A stretch of 17,160 nucleotides of DNA from Thiomargarita sp. (lineage in GTDB: Bacteria > Pseudomonadota > Gammaproteobacteria > Beggiatoales > Beggiatoaceae): positions 1 through 17,160 of the forward strand of contig DYNO01000055.1 in assembly GCA_020721025.1 (NCBI GenBank), read 5' to 3'. The notes below the pieces were generated by a model. The model saw nothing but the letters and a program-made list of their open reading frames with translations, made no database searches and had not been told where the DNA came from. This document shows, piece after piece, positions 1-7,662 of the stretch (positions within the stretch are counted from its first letter, which is position 1; each line of letters starts with the position of its first letter). The position numbers and the translations under genes are program-made.

Positions 1-154
1 TATACATTTGGAGTAAATCACTGATGCAATCTTGAATTTCTCGCCCGTTTTCCCTGCTCTGTTCTGTAAAAAAATCAACAATATCAACCTCTAATTGCAG
101 CGTCACCGTGACTTTTGACGAGTCGGATGAGTTTTCAGTTGTTTCTTCGCTCAT
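1..154 (-). CDS. Partial ribbon-helix-helix-like small protein (BrnA/CopG-type antitoxin-like), 5' end only
   Basis: The minus-strand frame opens with ATG at 154-152 and stays open for 51 codons to the left edge, so only the N-terminus is seen. After an acidic, Ser/Thr-rich tail of about 14 residues comes KVTVTLQLEVDIVDFF, then TEQSRENGREIQDCISDLLQMY. This strand-then-two-helices pattern resembles the DNA-binding fold of BrnA or CopG-type antitoxins. A purine-rich AGGGAG lies just upstream of the ATG. If it is an antitoxin, a toxin partner is not visible upstream (155-294 is non-coding), so any partner would lie beyond the left edge. The ORF itself is well supported by its start, RBS and promoter-like -10; the family call is a fold-level guess from a short fragment. 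Confidence 0.5.
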   Translation of the reverse strand, partial: MSEETTENSSDSSKVTVTLQLEVDIVDFFTEQSRENGREIQDCISDLLQMY

Positions 155-209
155 AACTCCCTACCTTTTTTTTGCCGATTTTGGAAATGATCGGAACTTT
201 CCATCTCTC

Positions 210-215
210 ATTATA
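210..215 (-). promoter_or_regulatory. Candidate -10 box for the RHH-like gene
   Basis: On the minus strand a perfect TATAAT lies about 55 bases before the ATG at 154. No good -35 is seen at the usual distance; the 17-bp-spaced hexamer is only TTTTTA. A 5-bp inverted repeat (CCGAT at 175-179, ATCGG at 190-194) would form a small hairpin in the leader between this box and the start codon. Confidence 0.3.
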
Positions 216-294
216 CTAATAAAACAATCAGTTAAAAATAATCATGCGTGACGCTGGCACACTTGAATTCTAAGAAATTTCACGTTTTCCATGA

Positions 295-1773
295 TTATCC
301 CCCGGTCAATTGCACTGTATTTAAGCCATCATAATTGCCATCCGCGGCGAGTTCATAACCCGTAATATGTCGCTGTGTAATCAAGACTAAATCCTCATAC
401 CACAATGGAATACAAGGCAATTGTTCAAACAAACGTTGCTGTAATTCCCGATAAAGTGCCGCTTGTGCATCCAGAGTCGGCGCAAGTTCCGCTTTTTCAA
501 TCAGTTCATCAACCCGTGCATCTTTAAAACGTCCTCGATTGGCACCCTTGGGCGGAAACGCATCGCTATGAAACGCATAACGAAAAATATCAGGTAATTT
601 GATTCCAATCCACGCCAAGTTAAACATTTGAAAGTTACCAGTTTTAATATCTCCGTAAAATGTTCCCCAATCGTAACTCCTTAATTCAGCTTGAATTCCC
701 ACTTGAGCCAATTGATGCTGAATGACCGTCGCTAATCGCAATCGCAGGGGATTGTTGGTTGTTTTATACGTGAGATGCAAGGTGCCGGAAATACCTGCTT
801 GCTGCAATAATTCTTTCGCTTTTTCAGGATCATAGCGATATACCGGTAAATCTTGATGTCTTGCCCAATGTGCAGTCGGTAACAGACTATTTGCCGGGTG
901 CGCGGCATCCCCCAACACATAACGAATGATTTCTTCACGATGAATCGCATGAGAAATTGCTTGTCGAACCAACAAGTTACTAGTCACAGGGTCTTCCAAA
1001 TTCATCCCAATATAGGCGAAACTGGTGCCTTCGCGTTTGGCAACTTGCAACTGGGGTTGTTTGGCTAACCAAGTGATTAATTCTGGCGATAAATCATTCT
1101 GCAATAAGTCTAATTCGCCATGTGCCAATTTCAGCACCCGCACCAATGGGTCTTTAACTTCTAAAAATTCAACTTGCAGACCGTCATAAATACGTTGTAA
1201 AATCAAACGACTGGACTGATTCCATTGCACAAATCTAAAACTTCCGCTGCCTAGAGGCTGTTTATTCAACGGATGCTGTTGCTGAATCAATTTCGCCGGC
1301 ACAATGCCAATGGTCAAACGTCCGATAAACAGCGCGTCCGGCTTCATTAAATGAAACTCCAACGTGTCATCGTCAATCACCCGGATTTCTTGAATATGTG
1401 CCAGCGAAGCGCGGTGTGGTGAGGCATTGCGAGGGTCTAAAATGAAAGAATAGGTGGCTTTGACATCTTCAGCGCGCAAATGTGAGCCATCGTGAAAAAT
1501 TCGCCCCGTGTCCCCCAAATATAACCGATAATGACTCAAATTAACCTGCTCCCATCGAGCTAATTCTGGCGTGGGCGCGTAGTGCTGATCAAAACCAATT
1601 AACGAACGATAAATCAATCGGTTAATCCGCGATGAGGTGGCATCGGTGGCAAAACGCGGGTCTAAATTCACCGGCGCATCGGCTAATCCAAACCGCAAAC
1701 TTGGAATGGATGCCTGACTGCACGCAGTGAGTAAGACGCATAACAACAGTGGGTAATAAAATTTTAAGGTCAT
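295..1773 (-). CDS. Peptide/oligopeptide ABC transporter solute-binding lipoprotein (SBP family 5, OppA/DppA-like)
   Basis: This 492-residue protein begins with a lipoprotein signal, with lipobox LTAC and the acylated Cys at residue 18. The Ser after that Cys does not match the inner-membrane retention rule, so outer-membrane placement is possible. The mature part opens with LRFGLADAPVNLDPRFATD and continues with FHDGSHLRAEDVKATYSF, LGSGSFRFVQW and repeated aromatic stretches, the typical order of the SBP_bac_5 family, at near-normal family length. Such proteins capture peptides or other small solutes for a DppBCDF-type transporter, but no permease or ATPase gene is in the window, so it is an orphan here. 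The start lies 66 bp after the CHAT-gene stop on the same strand, suggesting co-transcription. No strong Shine-Dalgarno is seen. The ligand cannot be named from sequence. Confidence 0.9.
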   Translation of the reverse strand: MTLKFYYPLLLCVLLTACSQASIPSLRFGLADAPVNLDPRFATDATSSRINRLIYRSLIGFDQHYAPTPELARWEQVNLSHYRLYLGDTGRIFHDGSHLRAEDVKATYSFILDPRNASPHRASLAHIQEIRVIDDDTLEFHLMKPDALFIGRLTIGIVPAKLIQQQHPLNKQPLGSGSFRFVQWNQSSRLILQRIYDGLQVEFLEVKDPLVRVLKLAHGELDLLQNDLSPELITWLAKQPQLQVAKREGTSFAYIGMNLEDPVTSNLLVRQAISHAIHREEIIRYVLGDAAHPANSLLPTAHWARHQDLPVYRYDPEKAKELLQQAGISGTLHLTYKTTNNPLRLRLATVIQHQLAQVGIQAELRSYDWGTFYGDIKTGNFQMFNLAWIGIKLPDIFRYAFHSDAFPPKGANRGRFKDARVDELIEKAELAPTLDAQAALYRELQQRLFEQLPCIPLWYEDLVLITQRHITGYELAADGNYDGLNTVQLTGG

Positions 1774-1839
1774 CGGCTTCGCTCAATGAAGATTCCGACA
1801 GGGACTCATTCATTTGTGATTCTAATTTTTTAATTGTGA

Positions 1840-4164
1840 TTACAACCAGTTACCGACCAATAAAAACGGTGCCCAAAACACGGGATGTTGATAGCGATAT
1901 TGCTTCAACAACATTTTCTGTGCATTTTGTAACGCCTTGGCTTTCGACAATTTTCCCGGCTGCATTTGACGATAAAATTCTGTCACCAATTCCATCGTGG
2001 CTTGATCATCCACCACCCACAACGTCGCTAACGCACTTTTTGCCCCAGCTTTCAATGCGATACCCGCCAATCCCAATGCCGCCTGATCATCCCCGACCGC
2101 AGTTTCGCAAGCACTCATCGTCAGCAAATCAATGGAGTTATTATCTGAACGGCTGATTTGAATCAAATCCTCAAGCTGATTCATGCTTAATTTTCCTTGA
2201 AAAGTCAACAGGAAAGTTTCATGAGGATCGCTGTTAAATACCCCGTGAGATGCAATGTGTACCACCGAAAAAGTCTGCTGCGTTAAAGTATCAGAAAAAC
2301 TCTTGAGGGTAAACTTTTCATTCAACAACACAGTTGACGTTTCTGGGTAAAGTTTACGAATCGTTTCAACCTCTTGCTCAACATTGACGAGGGCTGAAAA
2401 TGGCTTGACTTCTTTCGACAAACCACTTAACAAAATCTGAGCTTTATCCCAACTGATCGCACGCGGCGGATAGGTTAATTCCAATCCGGGAACAATCGCA
2501 AGTGCATATTTTTCCGCTAAAAATTGTTGCCCATCATGCAACGCTGCCAGCGGAATGGTACGCAGTACGCCGTCAGGTACAAAAATAAGTGTTTCAATTT
2601 CATAGCGTTGTAACGTTTCATTCAGGGGTGCAATCAACCATTGATACAACTGTTGAGCGTAGGGCAAAAAATCTGACGTGTCCTTCGTTTCCAATTCAAA
2701 GCGAAACTCATTGACTTCACTTTTGAGCATTTTTTCATTTTTGGAGATAATAAACTGTTGAATTTCCTTCTCTAACATTAACAAAATTTCAATTCTGTCC
2801 GGCAACAAGATGGGGTACAAAATAGCCGTTTTGACCAGCGATAAACTATCTAACATGGTCTTTTTATTCAGTTCATCCTTGCCCAAACACTCATCCTGAA
2901 AGTAATCCAGAATTTCAGCCGTTTTCATCGATTCAATCGTTTCACGCGCTTTTCGCAACCATTGCTGCTTTTCTTCTGCATTATTACTCTGATTTGCCTT
3001 TTGTAACAACAAGTCAGCCAATTCAAAATAGACCGGTCCCACACTGTCACGAAACGATTGCAGCGCGTTGCGATAACCCACAGACAATTCATGATGAGCC
3101 GATTTTAAATTTTCCACCGCATGTTCATACGAATTAATCGCCTTATCTATTTGTTTTTGCACTCGAAAAATTCGCCCCAACTGCCAATCCCAACGATAAG
3201 CAACTTCTTGTGCCAACTGCGATTGGGCGGCGAAAATGGCTTGACGAGTCAGGGTTAAGGCTTCAGGATACCGCTTTTCCATCTCGTACAATTGCCCCAA
3301 ATACCCTGTCGCATACGAAAGTAACCGATTATCTTCCAATTTTTCCGCCAAAGCCAATGCCGTTTTTAAACTCTCATAACTCAAGTGATGTAGCGATTTC
3401 AACACGGTTTCTGGCAATGGAATTTCTGCATTTTGCTCAATACGTTGCGCTAGTTCACCTAAACTAATCAGTGCAAACGCGGAACTGTAATTGGTCGGGA
3501 GCGATTGACTCAACAATTGATAGGCTTGGGATAAATGTGCTTCCGCTTCAACCAGTTGCGAATTTTTCGCATAAGTTTGCACCAAATTGACGAGAATCCG
3601 CGTTTTTAATAATACCTCGTCCTGCTTGAGCAAACTGAGAGCTTCTTGATAACTTTCAATTGCTTGAGCGTAATAGGCTTCCACAGTAAATGTGTTACCC
3701 AAACTGTTTAATACCGTCGCGCGCACCTGTAACGGCGCGTTTTCTGGCAAATCGCGCAAACTTTTATCAACAAATTCACGGGCTCGCGTGTATTGACGTA
3801 GTGCAATGGTGACATCACACAAACTGCTGTAAATGAGGGCGCGTTGCTCTGGATATTCTTGAGCGAAAGTGAGCGCGGTCTGCAACGTCTTTTCTGCTTC
3901 TTCTGCTCTACCAAGTGCTTGATTTGCAATCGCAATCTGAATTAAAAATTCAATTTTCCGCAGTTCAGACCATTCGCCCTGAATCAGGCTCGATTGTAAC
4001 ATTTGAATTGCAGTTTCAAATTTTCCAGCTTGCAAGAAAGTTTTTCCCGCGAGCAATTGCTGTTTTGCCGTAGTATCATCAACTTGAGCCAATGAATACC
4101 AAGGAAGTAGCATCAACCAAATCAGCCAAAACCATCGTTGCCATGCTTGAGTGACTGTGTGCAT
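1840..4164 (-). CDS. Exported TPR-CHAT caspase-like protein
   Basis: The product has 774 residues. Residues 1-27 form a signal peptide (WFWLIWLMLLPWYSLAQ core). Residues of about 30-400 are helical tetratricopeptide-type repeats, with phrases such as ALGRAEEAEKTLQTAL, ALIYSSLCDV and SYQEALSLL. A charged helical linker follows, then a C-terminal CHAT (caspase HetF associated with TPRs) domain from about 480. The catalytic dyad is intact: His640 in HIASHG and Cys686 in MSACETA, both confirmed in the DNA. The domain ends with the family's usual HPVFWAPFLLVGNW. The family are cysteine proteases or protease-like proteins, and TPRs usually bind the partner or substrate. The signal peptide places this one outside the cytoplasm. 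It follows uvrD in the same direction across 272 bp holding a MITE-like element, and precedes the SBP lipoprotein by 66 bp. The substrate is unknown. Confidence 0.9.
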   Translation of the reverse strand: MHTVTQAWQRWFWLIWLMLLPWYSLAQVDDTTAKQQLLAGKTFLQAGKFETAIQMLQSSLIQGEWSELRKIEFLIQIAIANQALGRAEEAEKTLQTALTFAQEYPEQRALIYSSLCDVTIALRQYTRAREFVDKSLRDLPENAPLQVRATVLNSLGNTFTVEAYYAQAIESYQEALSLLKQDEVLLKTRILVNLVQTYAKNSQLVEAEAHLSQAYQLLSQSLPTNYSSAFALISLGELAQRIEQNAEIPLPETVLKSLHHLSYESLKTALALAEKLEDNRLLSYATGYLGQLYEMEKRYPEALTLTRQAIFAAQSQLAQEVAYRWDWQLGRIFRVQKQIDKAINSYEHAVENLKSAHHELSVGYRNALQSFRDSVGPVYFELADLLLQKANQSNNAEEKQQWLRKARETIESMKTAEILDYFQDECLGKDELNKKTMLDSLSLVKTAILYPILLPDRIEILLMLEKEIQQFIISKNEKMLKSEVNEFRFELETKDTSDFLPYAQQLYQWLIAPLNETLQRYEIETLIFVPDGVLRTIPLAALHDGQQFLAEKYALAIVPGLELTYPPRAISWDKAQILLSGLSKEVKPFSALVNVEQEVETIRKLYPETSTVLLNEKFTLKSFSDTLTQQTFSVVHIASHGVFNSDPHETFLLTFQGKLSMNQLEDLIQISRSDNNSIDLLTMSACETAVGDDQAALGLAGIALKAGAKSALATLWVVDDQATMELVTEFYRQMQPGKLSKAKALQNAQKMLLKQYRYQHPVFWAPFLLVGNWL

Positions 4165-4222
4165 AGTTTTGAATATTCTATCTTTTTTATAAAAATATCA
4201 ATGACAAAATTGAATTATTCTT

Positions 4223-4352
4223 TAGGAGTTACGCACTTGAGATGCTAACTCATTGATTTTACAAAACAGGAATACAAATTTAAACTTGTACTCCAAAAGA
4301 TGCTAATTTATTGAATTAAATCTAAGTTACATTTTAAACTGTGTAACTCCTA
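4223..4352. mobile_element. MITE-like 130-bp element with terminal inverted repeats
   Basis: The left end TAGGAGTTACGCACTT (4223-4238) and the reverse complement of the right end TAGGAGTTACACAGTT (4352-4337) match at 14 of 16 positions. Inside is a degenerate tandem duplication: AGATGCTAACTCATTGA at 4240-4256 recurs at 4298-4314 with two changes, and each copy runs on to an AAATTTAAACT...ACTCC-type tail. There is no ORF inside and no clear target-site duplication. The 16-mer CTTTAGGAGTTACGCA at 4220-4235 recurs inverted at 17060-17075. The size, inverted ends and lack of coding suggest a non-autonomous element or a mobile palindromic repeat. It lies about 60 bp upstream of the CHAT start codon and could affect its transcription. 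Confidence 0.5.
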
Positions 4353-4354
4353 CG

Positions 4355-4374
4355 GATAACAATCGAAAGTTATC
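4355..4374. repeat. Perfect 6-bp inverted repeat downstream of uvrD
   Basis: GATAAC (4355-4360) and GTTATC (4369-4374) are separated by 8 bases and lie 2 bp beyond the right end of the MITE-like element, about 60 bp after the uvrD stop. This could be a weak hairpin in the uvrD 3' end. It has no GC-rich stem or clear U-tract, so I do not call it a terminator. Confidence 0.25.
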
Positions 4375-4436
4375 AAAATCAACGAATTGCGACGATTTCG
4401 CTAAATCATTATTTAACCGTGCGCCGACGACAAATT

Positions 4437-6563
4437 CTACTCTTTTTGCAGCCCCGCGTATGCCAAAACTAACCATTTATTGCCAAGTTGTGGAAAATAG
4501 ACCTGAACTCGCGCAGCTTCTCCGTTGCCTTCCGTTTGTAGCACCACGCCCCGCCCAAATTTAGGATGTTTCACCCATGTTCCCGTCGGATATTTTGCCA
4601 AAGTCGCATGAAATGAAGTCGCTACCCGTTGTAGGCGCACGACTTGCAATAATTCACTGGGAATTTCCTTAATAAAACGGGAAGGACGACTTAACTCACG
4701 AGAACCAAAGCGAAATCGCGTTTCACAATGAGACAAATAAAGCTTTTGTTTTGCCCGCGTGATGCCCACGTAACATAAACGCCGTTCTTCCTCAACTTGA
4801 TTCTCTTCAATGCTATTTTTGTGAGGGAACAAATCTTCCTCCAAACCGCATAAAAACACCAAGTTGAACTCTAAACCCTTCGCCAAGTGCAGCGTCATCA
4901 ATTGTACACAGGTTTGATTCGGATCGCCTTGAATATCACCCGCTTCCAACGCAGCATGAGACAAAAATGCAGTAATGGGATCAAATCCGTCCTCAACGCT
5001 ATTTTTTGGATATTCTTTTGCCGCGGCGATTAATTCCTCTAAATTTTCCTTGCGACGTTGCGCTTCATCCTTCCCTTCTTTTTCATAGTGCATCAATAAA
5101 CCAGAACTGTCATGGATGTATTGGATGATTTCATCAAGTTCTGCGATCTGAGTTTTTTGGGTAATCGTATTGATATAATTGATAAAATCATGCAGCGTGG
5201 TTGCGATTTTTTTACTAAACGTGTCTTCTGCCAATAATTCTTCCGCAGCTTGCCATAATGACAGTCCATGACGGCGGGCGTGTCCCCGAATTATTTCTAA
5301 ACTGCGTTCGCCCAGACCGCGTTTCGGCGTGTTAATAATCCGTTCAAACGCGCCATCATCTTGATTATAATAAGCGAGTCGCAGATAAGCCAACGCATTT
5401 TTCACCTCTGCCCGTTCGTAAAAACGTAAGCCCCCATAAATGCGATAGGGAATACTTTTTTGCAACAGGATTTCTTCAAATTGTCGAGATTGCGCCGAAG
5501 TACGATATAAAATAGCCACTTGTTGCAACGATCCCGTCCATTCTTGGATTTTTTCGACAATAAATTCAGCTTCTTCTCTTTCATTATAGGCAGTGTACAA
5601 ATACACCGGTTCGCCCGCCGCCCCCTGTGTCCACAATTTTTTGCCTAAACGTCGAGAATTGTGTGCAATCAAACCGTTAGCTGCGGCGAGGATCATTCCA
5701 GAGGAGCGATAATTTTGTTCTAAACGAATCAAGCGCGAGGGAGAAAAATATTCCGTAAATAGCTGAATATGCTCAACTTTAGCACCGCGAAAACTGTAAA
5801 TAGATTGATCGTCATCACCCACCACGAAAAAAGCAGTTTCCGGATGGGCAAGCAGCCGTAACCATGCGTATTGAATGTGATTGGTGTCTTGAAATTCGTC
5901 AACCAAAACAAAGCGAAAGCGTTGCCGATATTGTTGCAGCAACTCAGGATAATCCCGCCATATTTCATAACTACGCAGCAATAATTCGCTGAAATCCACC
6001 AGTCCTTGTTGTTGACAATGGGTTTGATAGGCAAGATAAATGTCCCGCATCCGGAGATACCAAATTTCGTGGCTTTGAATTTCAATCGCTTGCGCCCGAA
6101 TACCTTGCTCTTTATGACGGTTGATAAATCCTTTGGCTTTTTTGGGAGTCCAAACTTTTTCGTCCAATTCAAGTTGCTTAAGAATTTGTTTTATCAGACG
6201 TTCTTGATCACTGTCATCAAGAACTTGGAAGTTTTGCGGCAACTGGGCGAAATCGTGGTGAATCCGCAATAATTTATGCGCCAACCCGTGAAAAGTACCC
6301 GCCCACATGCCCTGTGTTGGTTCATCGAGCAGTTGCGAAATTCGTCCTTGCATCTCCCTTGCAGCTTTGTTGGTAAAAGTGACCGCTAAAATGTTGTGGG
6401 GACGCGCCAATTCGGTGGTCAATAACCATGCAATACGGTGGGCAAGTACCCGCGTTTTGCCACTGCCCGCGCCGGCTAAAACCACGATGTTTTCATGGGC
6501 GGCGGCAGTGACCGCATGTTGTTGGGGTTCATTGAGACGGTCGAGTAATTGGGCAATGTCCAT
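4437..6563 (-). CDS. uvrD: DNA helicase II, UvrD
   Basis: This 708-residue superfamily 1A 3'-5' helicase acts in nucleotide excision repair and methyl-directed mismatch repair, displacing the nicked strand in the cytoplasm. All motifs are present: Q-motif region LNEPQQHAV (10-18), Walker A AGAGSGKT (30-37), VTFTNKAAREM (61-71), Walker B DEFQDTN (222-228), motif III GDDDQSIYSFRG (249-260), motif IV QNYRS (283-287), motif V VQLMTLHLAKGLEF (553-566) and motif VI VGITRA (599-604). The C-terminus GTWVKHPKFGRGVV...WLVLAYAGL is the UvrD-specific tail, which favours UvrD over Rep. Length is close to the E. coli protein (720). No good Shine-Dalgarno precedes the ATG, but the N-terminus MDIAQLLDRLNEPQ aligns with the family start. 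I saw no consensus LexA box upstream. Confidence 0.97.
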   Translation of the reverse strand: MDIAQLLDRLNEPQQHAVTAAAHENIVVLAGAGSGKTRVLAHRIAWLLTTELARPHNILAVTFTNKAAREMQGRISQLLDEPTQGMWAGTFHGLAHKLLRIHHDFAQLPQNFQVLDDSDQERLIKQILKQLELDEKVWTPKKAKGFINRHKEQGIRAQAIEIQSHEIWYLRMRDIYLAYQTHCQQQGLVDFSELLLRSYEIWRDYPELLQQYRQRFRFVLVDEFQDTNHIQYAWLRLLAHPETAFFVVGDDDQSIYSFRGAKVEHIQLFTEYFSPSRLIRLEQNYRSSGMILAAANGLIAHNSRRLGKKLWTQGAAGEPVYLYTAYNEREEAEFIVEKIQEWTGSLQQVAILYRTSAQSRQFEEILLQKSIPYRIYGGLRFYERAEVKNALAYLRLAYYNQDDGAFERIINTPKRGLGERSLEIIRGHARRHGLSLWQAAEELLAEDTFSKKIATTLHDFINYINTITQKTQIAELDEIIQYIHDSSGLLMHYEKEGKDEAQRRKENLEELIAAAKEYPKNSVEDGFDPITAFLSHAALEAGDIQGDPNQTCVQLMTLHLAKGLEFNLVFLCGLEEDLFPHKNSIEENQVEEERRLCYVGITRAKQKLYLSHCETRFRFGSRELSRPSRFIKEIPSELLQVVRLQRVATSFHATLAKYPTGTWVKHPKFGRGVVLQTEGNGEAARVQVYFPQLGNKWLVLAYAGLQKE

Positions 6564-6762
6564 TATTTTTTCGGGTGTGCAACAAGATGAAAAGATGCCG
6601 TCGTTTAATCAACAGTTCGGACAGTGTTAAAATTTTATTTTGATTTCAATTGGATGAGAATGTTCAGAGCATTATCACTGGCAGTCGCTATGCAATTTAA
6701 ATTTAATTTCCAATTTCTTCATAAAGTTAGCATTTTAGCCGATTTTTAGATATTTTAACAAT

Positions 6763-6828
6763 TAATTGCATTATTCCTCGTTCCCATGCGCCAGCGTCAC
6801 CGGTTCAAATTTGTTCCTGTTGCAATTA
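6763..6828. repeat. Inverted repeat enclosing a TTCCTCGTTCC-type dispersed repeat
   Basis: Perfect 8-bp arms TAATTGCA (6763-6770) and TGCAATTA (6821-6828) flank 50 bases that hold TTCCTCGTTCCC followed by ATGCGCCAGCGTCACC. The right arm includes the stop codon of the DUF302 gene. TTCCTCGTTCC recurs at 16942-16952, also in the loop of a palindrome. The GCGCCAGCGTCAC part (6788-6800) recurs inverted at 248-260 with one mismatch. The rest of the 262-bp gap between the DUF302 gene and uvrD (6564-6825) shows nothing else I can support. Confidence 0.4.
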
Positions 6829-7491
6829 TTTTTGAAGTGGTTCTGCTACGGAACCGGTCGCCGCGGTGCCCATGATTTTTAACAAATTATCTTGAATTTT
6901 TAATGCTTGAATTTTCATTTCAGGGGGTAAATTATGAGAGCCGTAAATCAAAAAATCCCAATTGACGACAGCTAACCAATTTTGTCCTTGAGTATCTTCG
7001 TAAGCTGCGATATGTAAAGGTAAATGGGCAGCAATATCTGGATTATATTTGAATAATAGCTCGATCTCCTTGGGAAGGGTAAATTCTAAAATTTCAACAT
7101 AACGGATTTTTTTATCTGGCTCGGTAGGAAAATCTTTATGGAGTTGATAATGATTGACAAATTTAACATCCAACTGTGTCGCGGTTTGTTTTATCGACTC
7201 GATTGCGTCAGACAGGGTGACATTTTTATTGACTAGAATTTTGAACGCCAATGCCGTTGCAACATCATTTTCGAGCGTGCGTTCCAAAAATTTTCCTAAT
7301 AATTGAATAAATTGCGTATCTACCGATGCGATACTCCGCCATCCCTGGACATAAAGCACAATGACCAAAATTGAGAAAGAGATGCCAATGAGTGCAAAAA
7401 AGTGATAGACCATCCGAAAAGCAAAATTTACCGGGTGAAACGTCGCCGGAATAACAATGATGGGACGAACTGTCGTTTTATGCAATTTCAT
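6826..7491 (-). CDS. Membrane-anchored DUF302-family protein
   Basis: This is a 221-residue protein of unknown function. One hydrophobic helix spans about 28-48 (FFALIGISFSILVIVLYV), leaving the rest probably periplasmic. The soluble part fits the DUF302 pattern: a helix with LSDAIESIKQTATQLDVKFV, a strand YVEILEFTLP, then LLFKYNPDIAAHLPLHIAAY and a final strand QNWLAVVNWDFLIYG. DUF302 proteins are small alpha/beta proteins with proposed but unproven roles; some are fused to membrane helices. The start is uncertain, because Met27 (MVYHFFALIG) would also leave the helix intact and no strong RBS marks either. The gene lies between maf and uvrD on the same strand, 171 bp after maf. No function should be inferred from these neighbours. 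Confidence 0.6.
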   Translation of the reverse strand: MKLHKTTVRPIIVIPATFHPVNFAFRMVYHFFALIGISFSILVIVLYVQGWRSIASVDTQFIQLLGKFLERTLENDVATALAFKILVNKNVTLSDAIESIKQTATQLDVKFVNHYQLHKDFPTEPDKKIRYVEILEFTLPKEIELLFKYNPDIAAHLPLHIAAYEDTQGQNWLAVVNWDFLIYGSHNLPPEMKIQALKIQDNLLKIMGTAATGSVAEPLQK

Positions 7492-7577
7492 TTTAAATTT
7501 CTCGCCATCTGTTATTTCAATCCAATGAATTTTTTTAAAATCCTATATAACATCAATAAGTTAAAAAAGTTTTCTAG

Positions 7578-7638
7578 TTCGCTAACCGATTGAGATAAAA
7601 TTTTGAAACTATCCAAACTGTGAGAATAAGTTAGCGAA
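7578..7638. repeat. Perfect 9-bp inverted repeat between maf and the DUF302 gene
   Basis: TTCGCTAAC (7578-7586) and GTTAGCGAA (7630-7638) are separated by 43 AT-rich bases in the 171-bp intergenic gap. They may form a stem in the maf 3' region or be an operator for the DUF302 gene, whose start is about 87 bp further on. No U-tract follows, so I do not call it a terminator. Confidence 0.3.
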
Positions 7639-7662
7639 AAGATTGGCTTAACTAGCTGAATT

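Noticed and set aside
1749..2156. Plus-strand ORF of 135 codons
   Set aside because: It lies antisense to the C-terminal CHAT domain, has low-complexity Pro/Ser content, and shows no recognisable domain.
5729..6172. Minus-strand ORF of 147 codons
   Set aside because: It is an out-of-frame shadow inside uvrD, whose motifs are intact in the correct frame.
6600..6630. LexA-type box upstream of uvrD
   Set aside because: The CTGT...ACAG-like sequence near AACAGTTCGGACAGTGTT does not have the spacing or symmetry of a LexA site.
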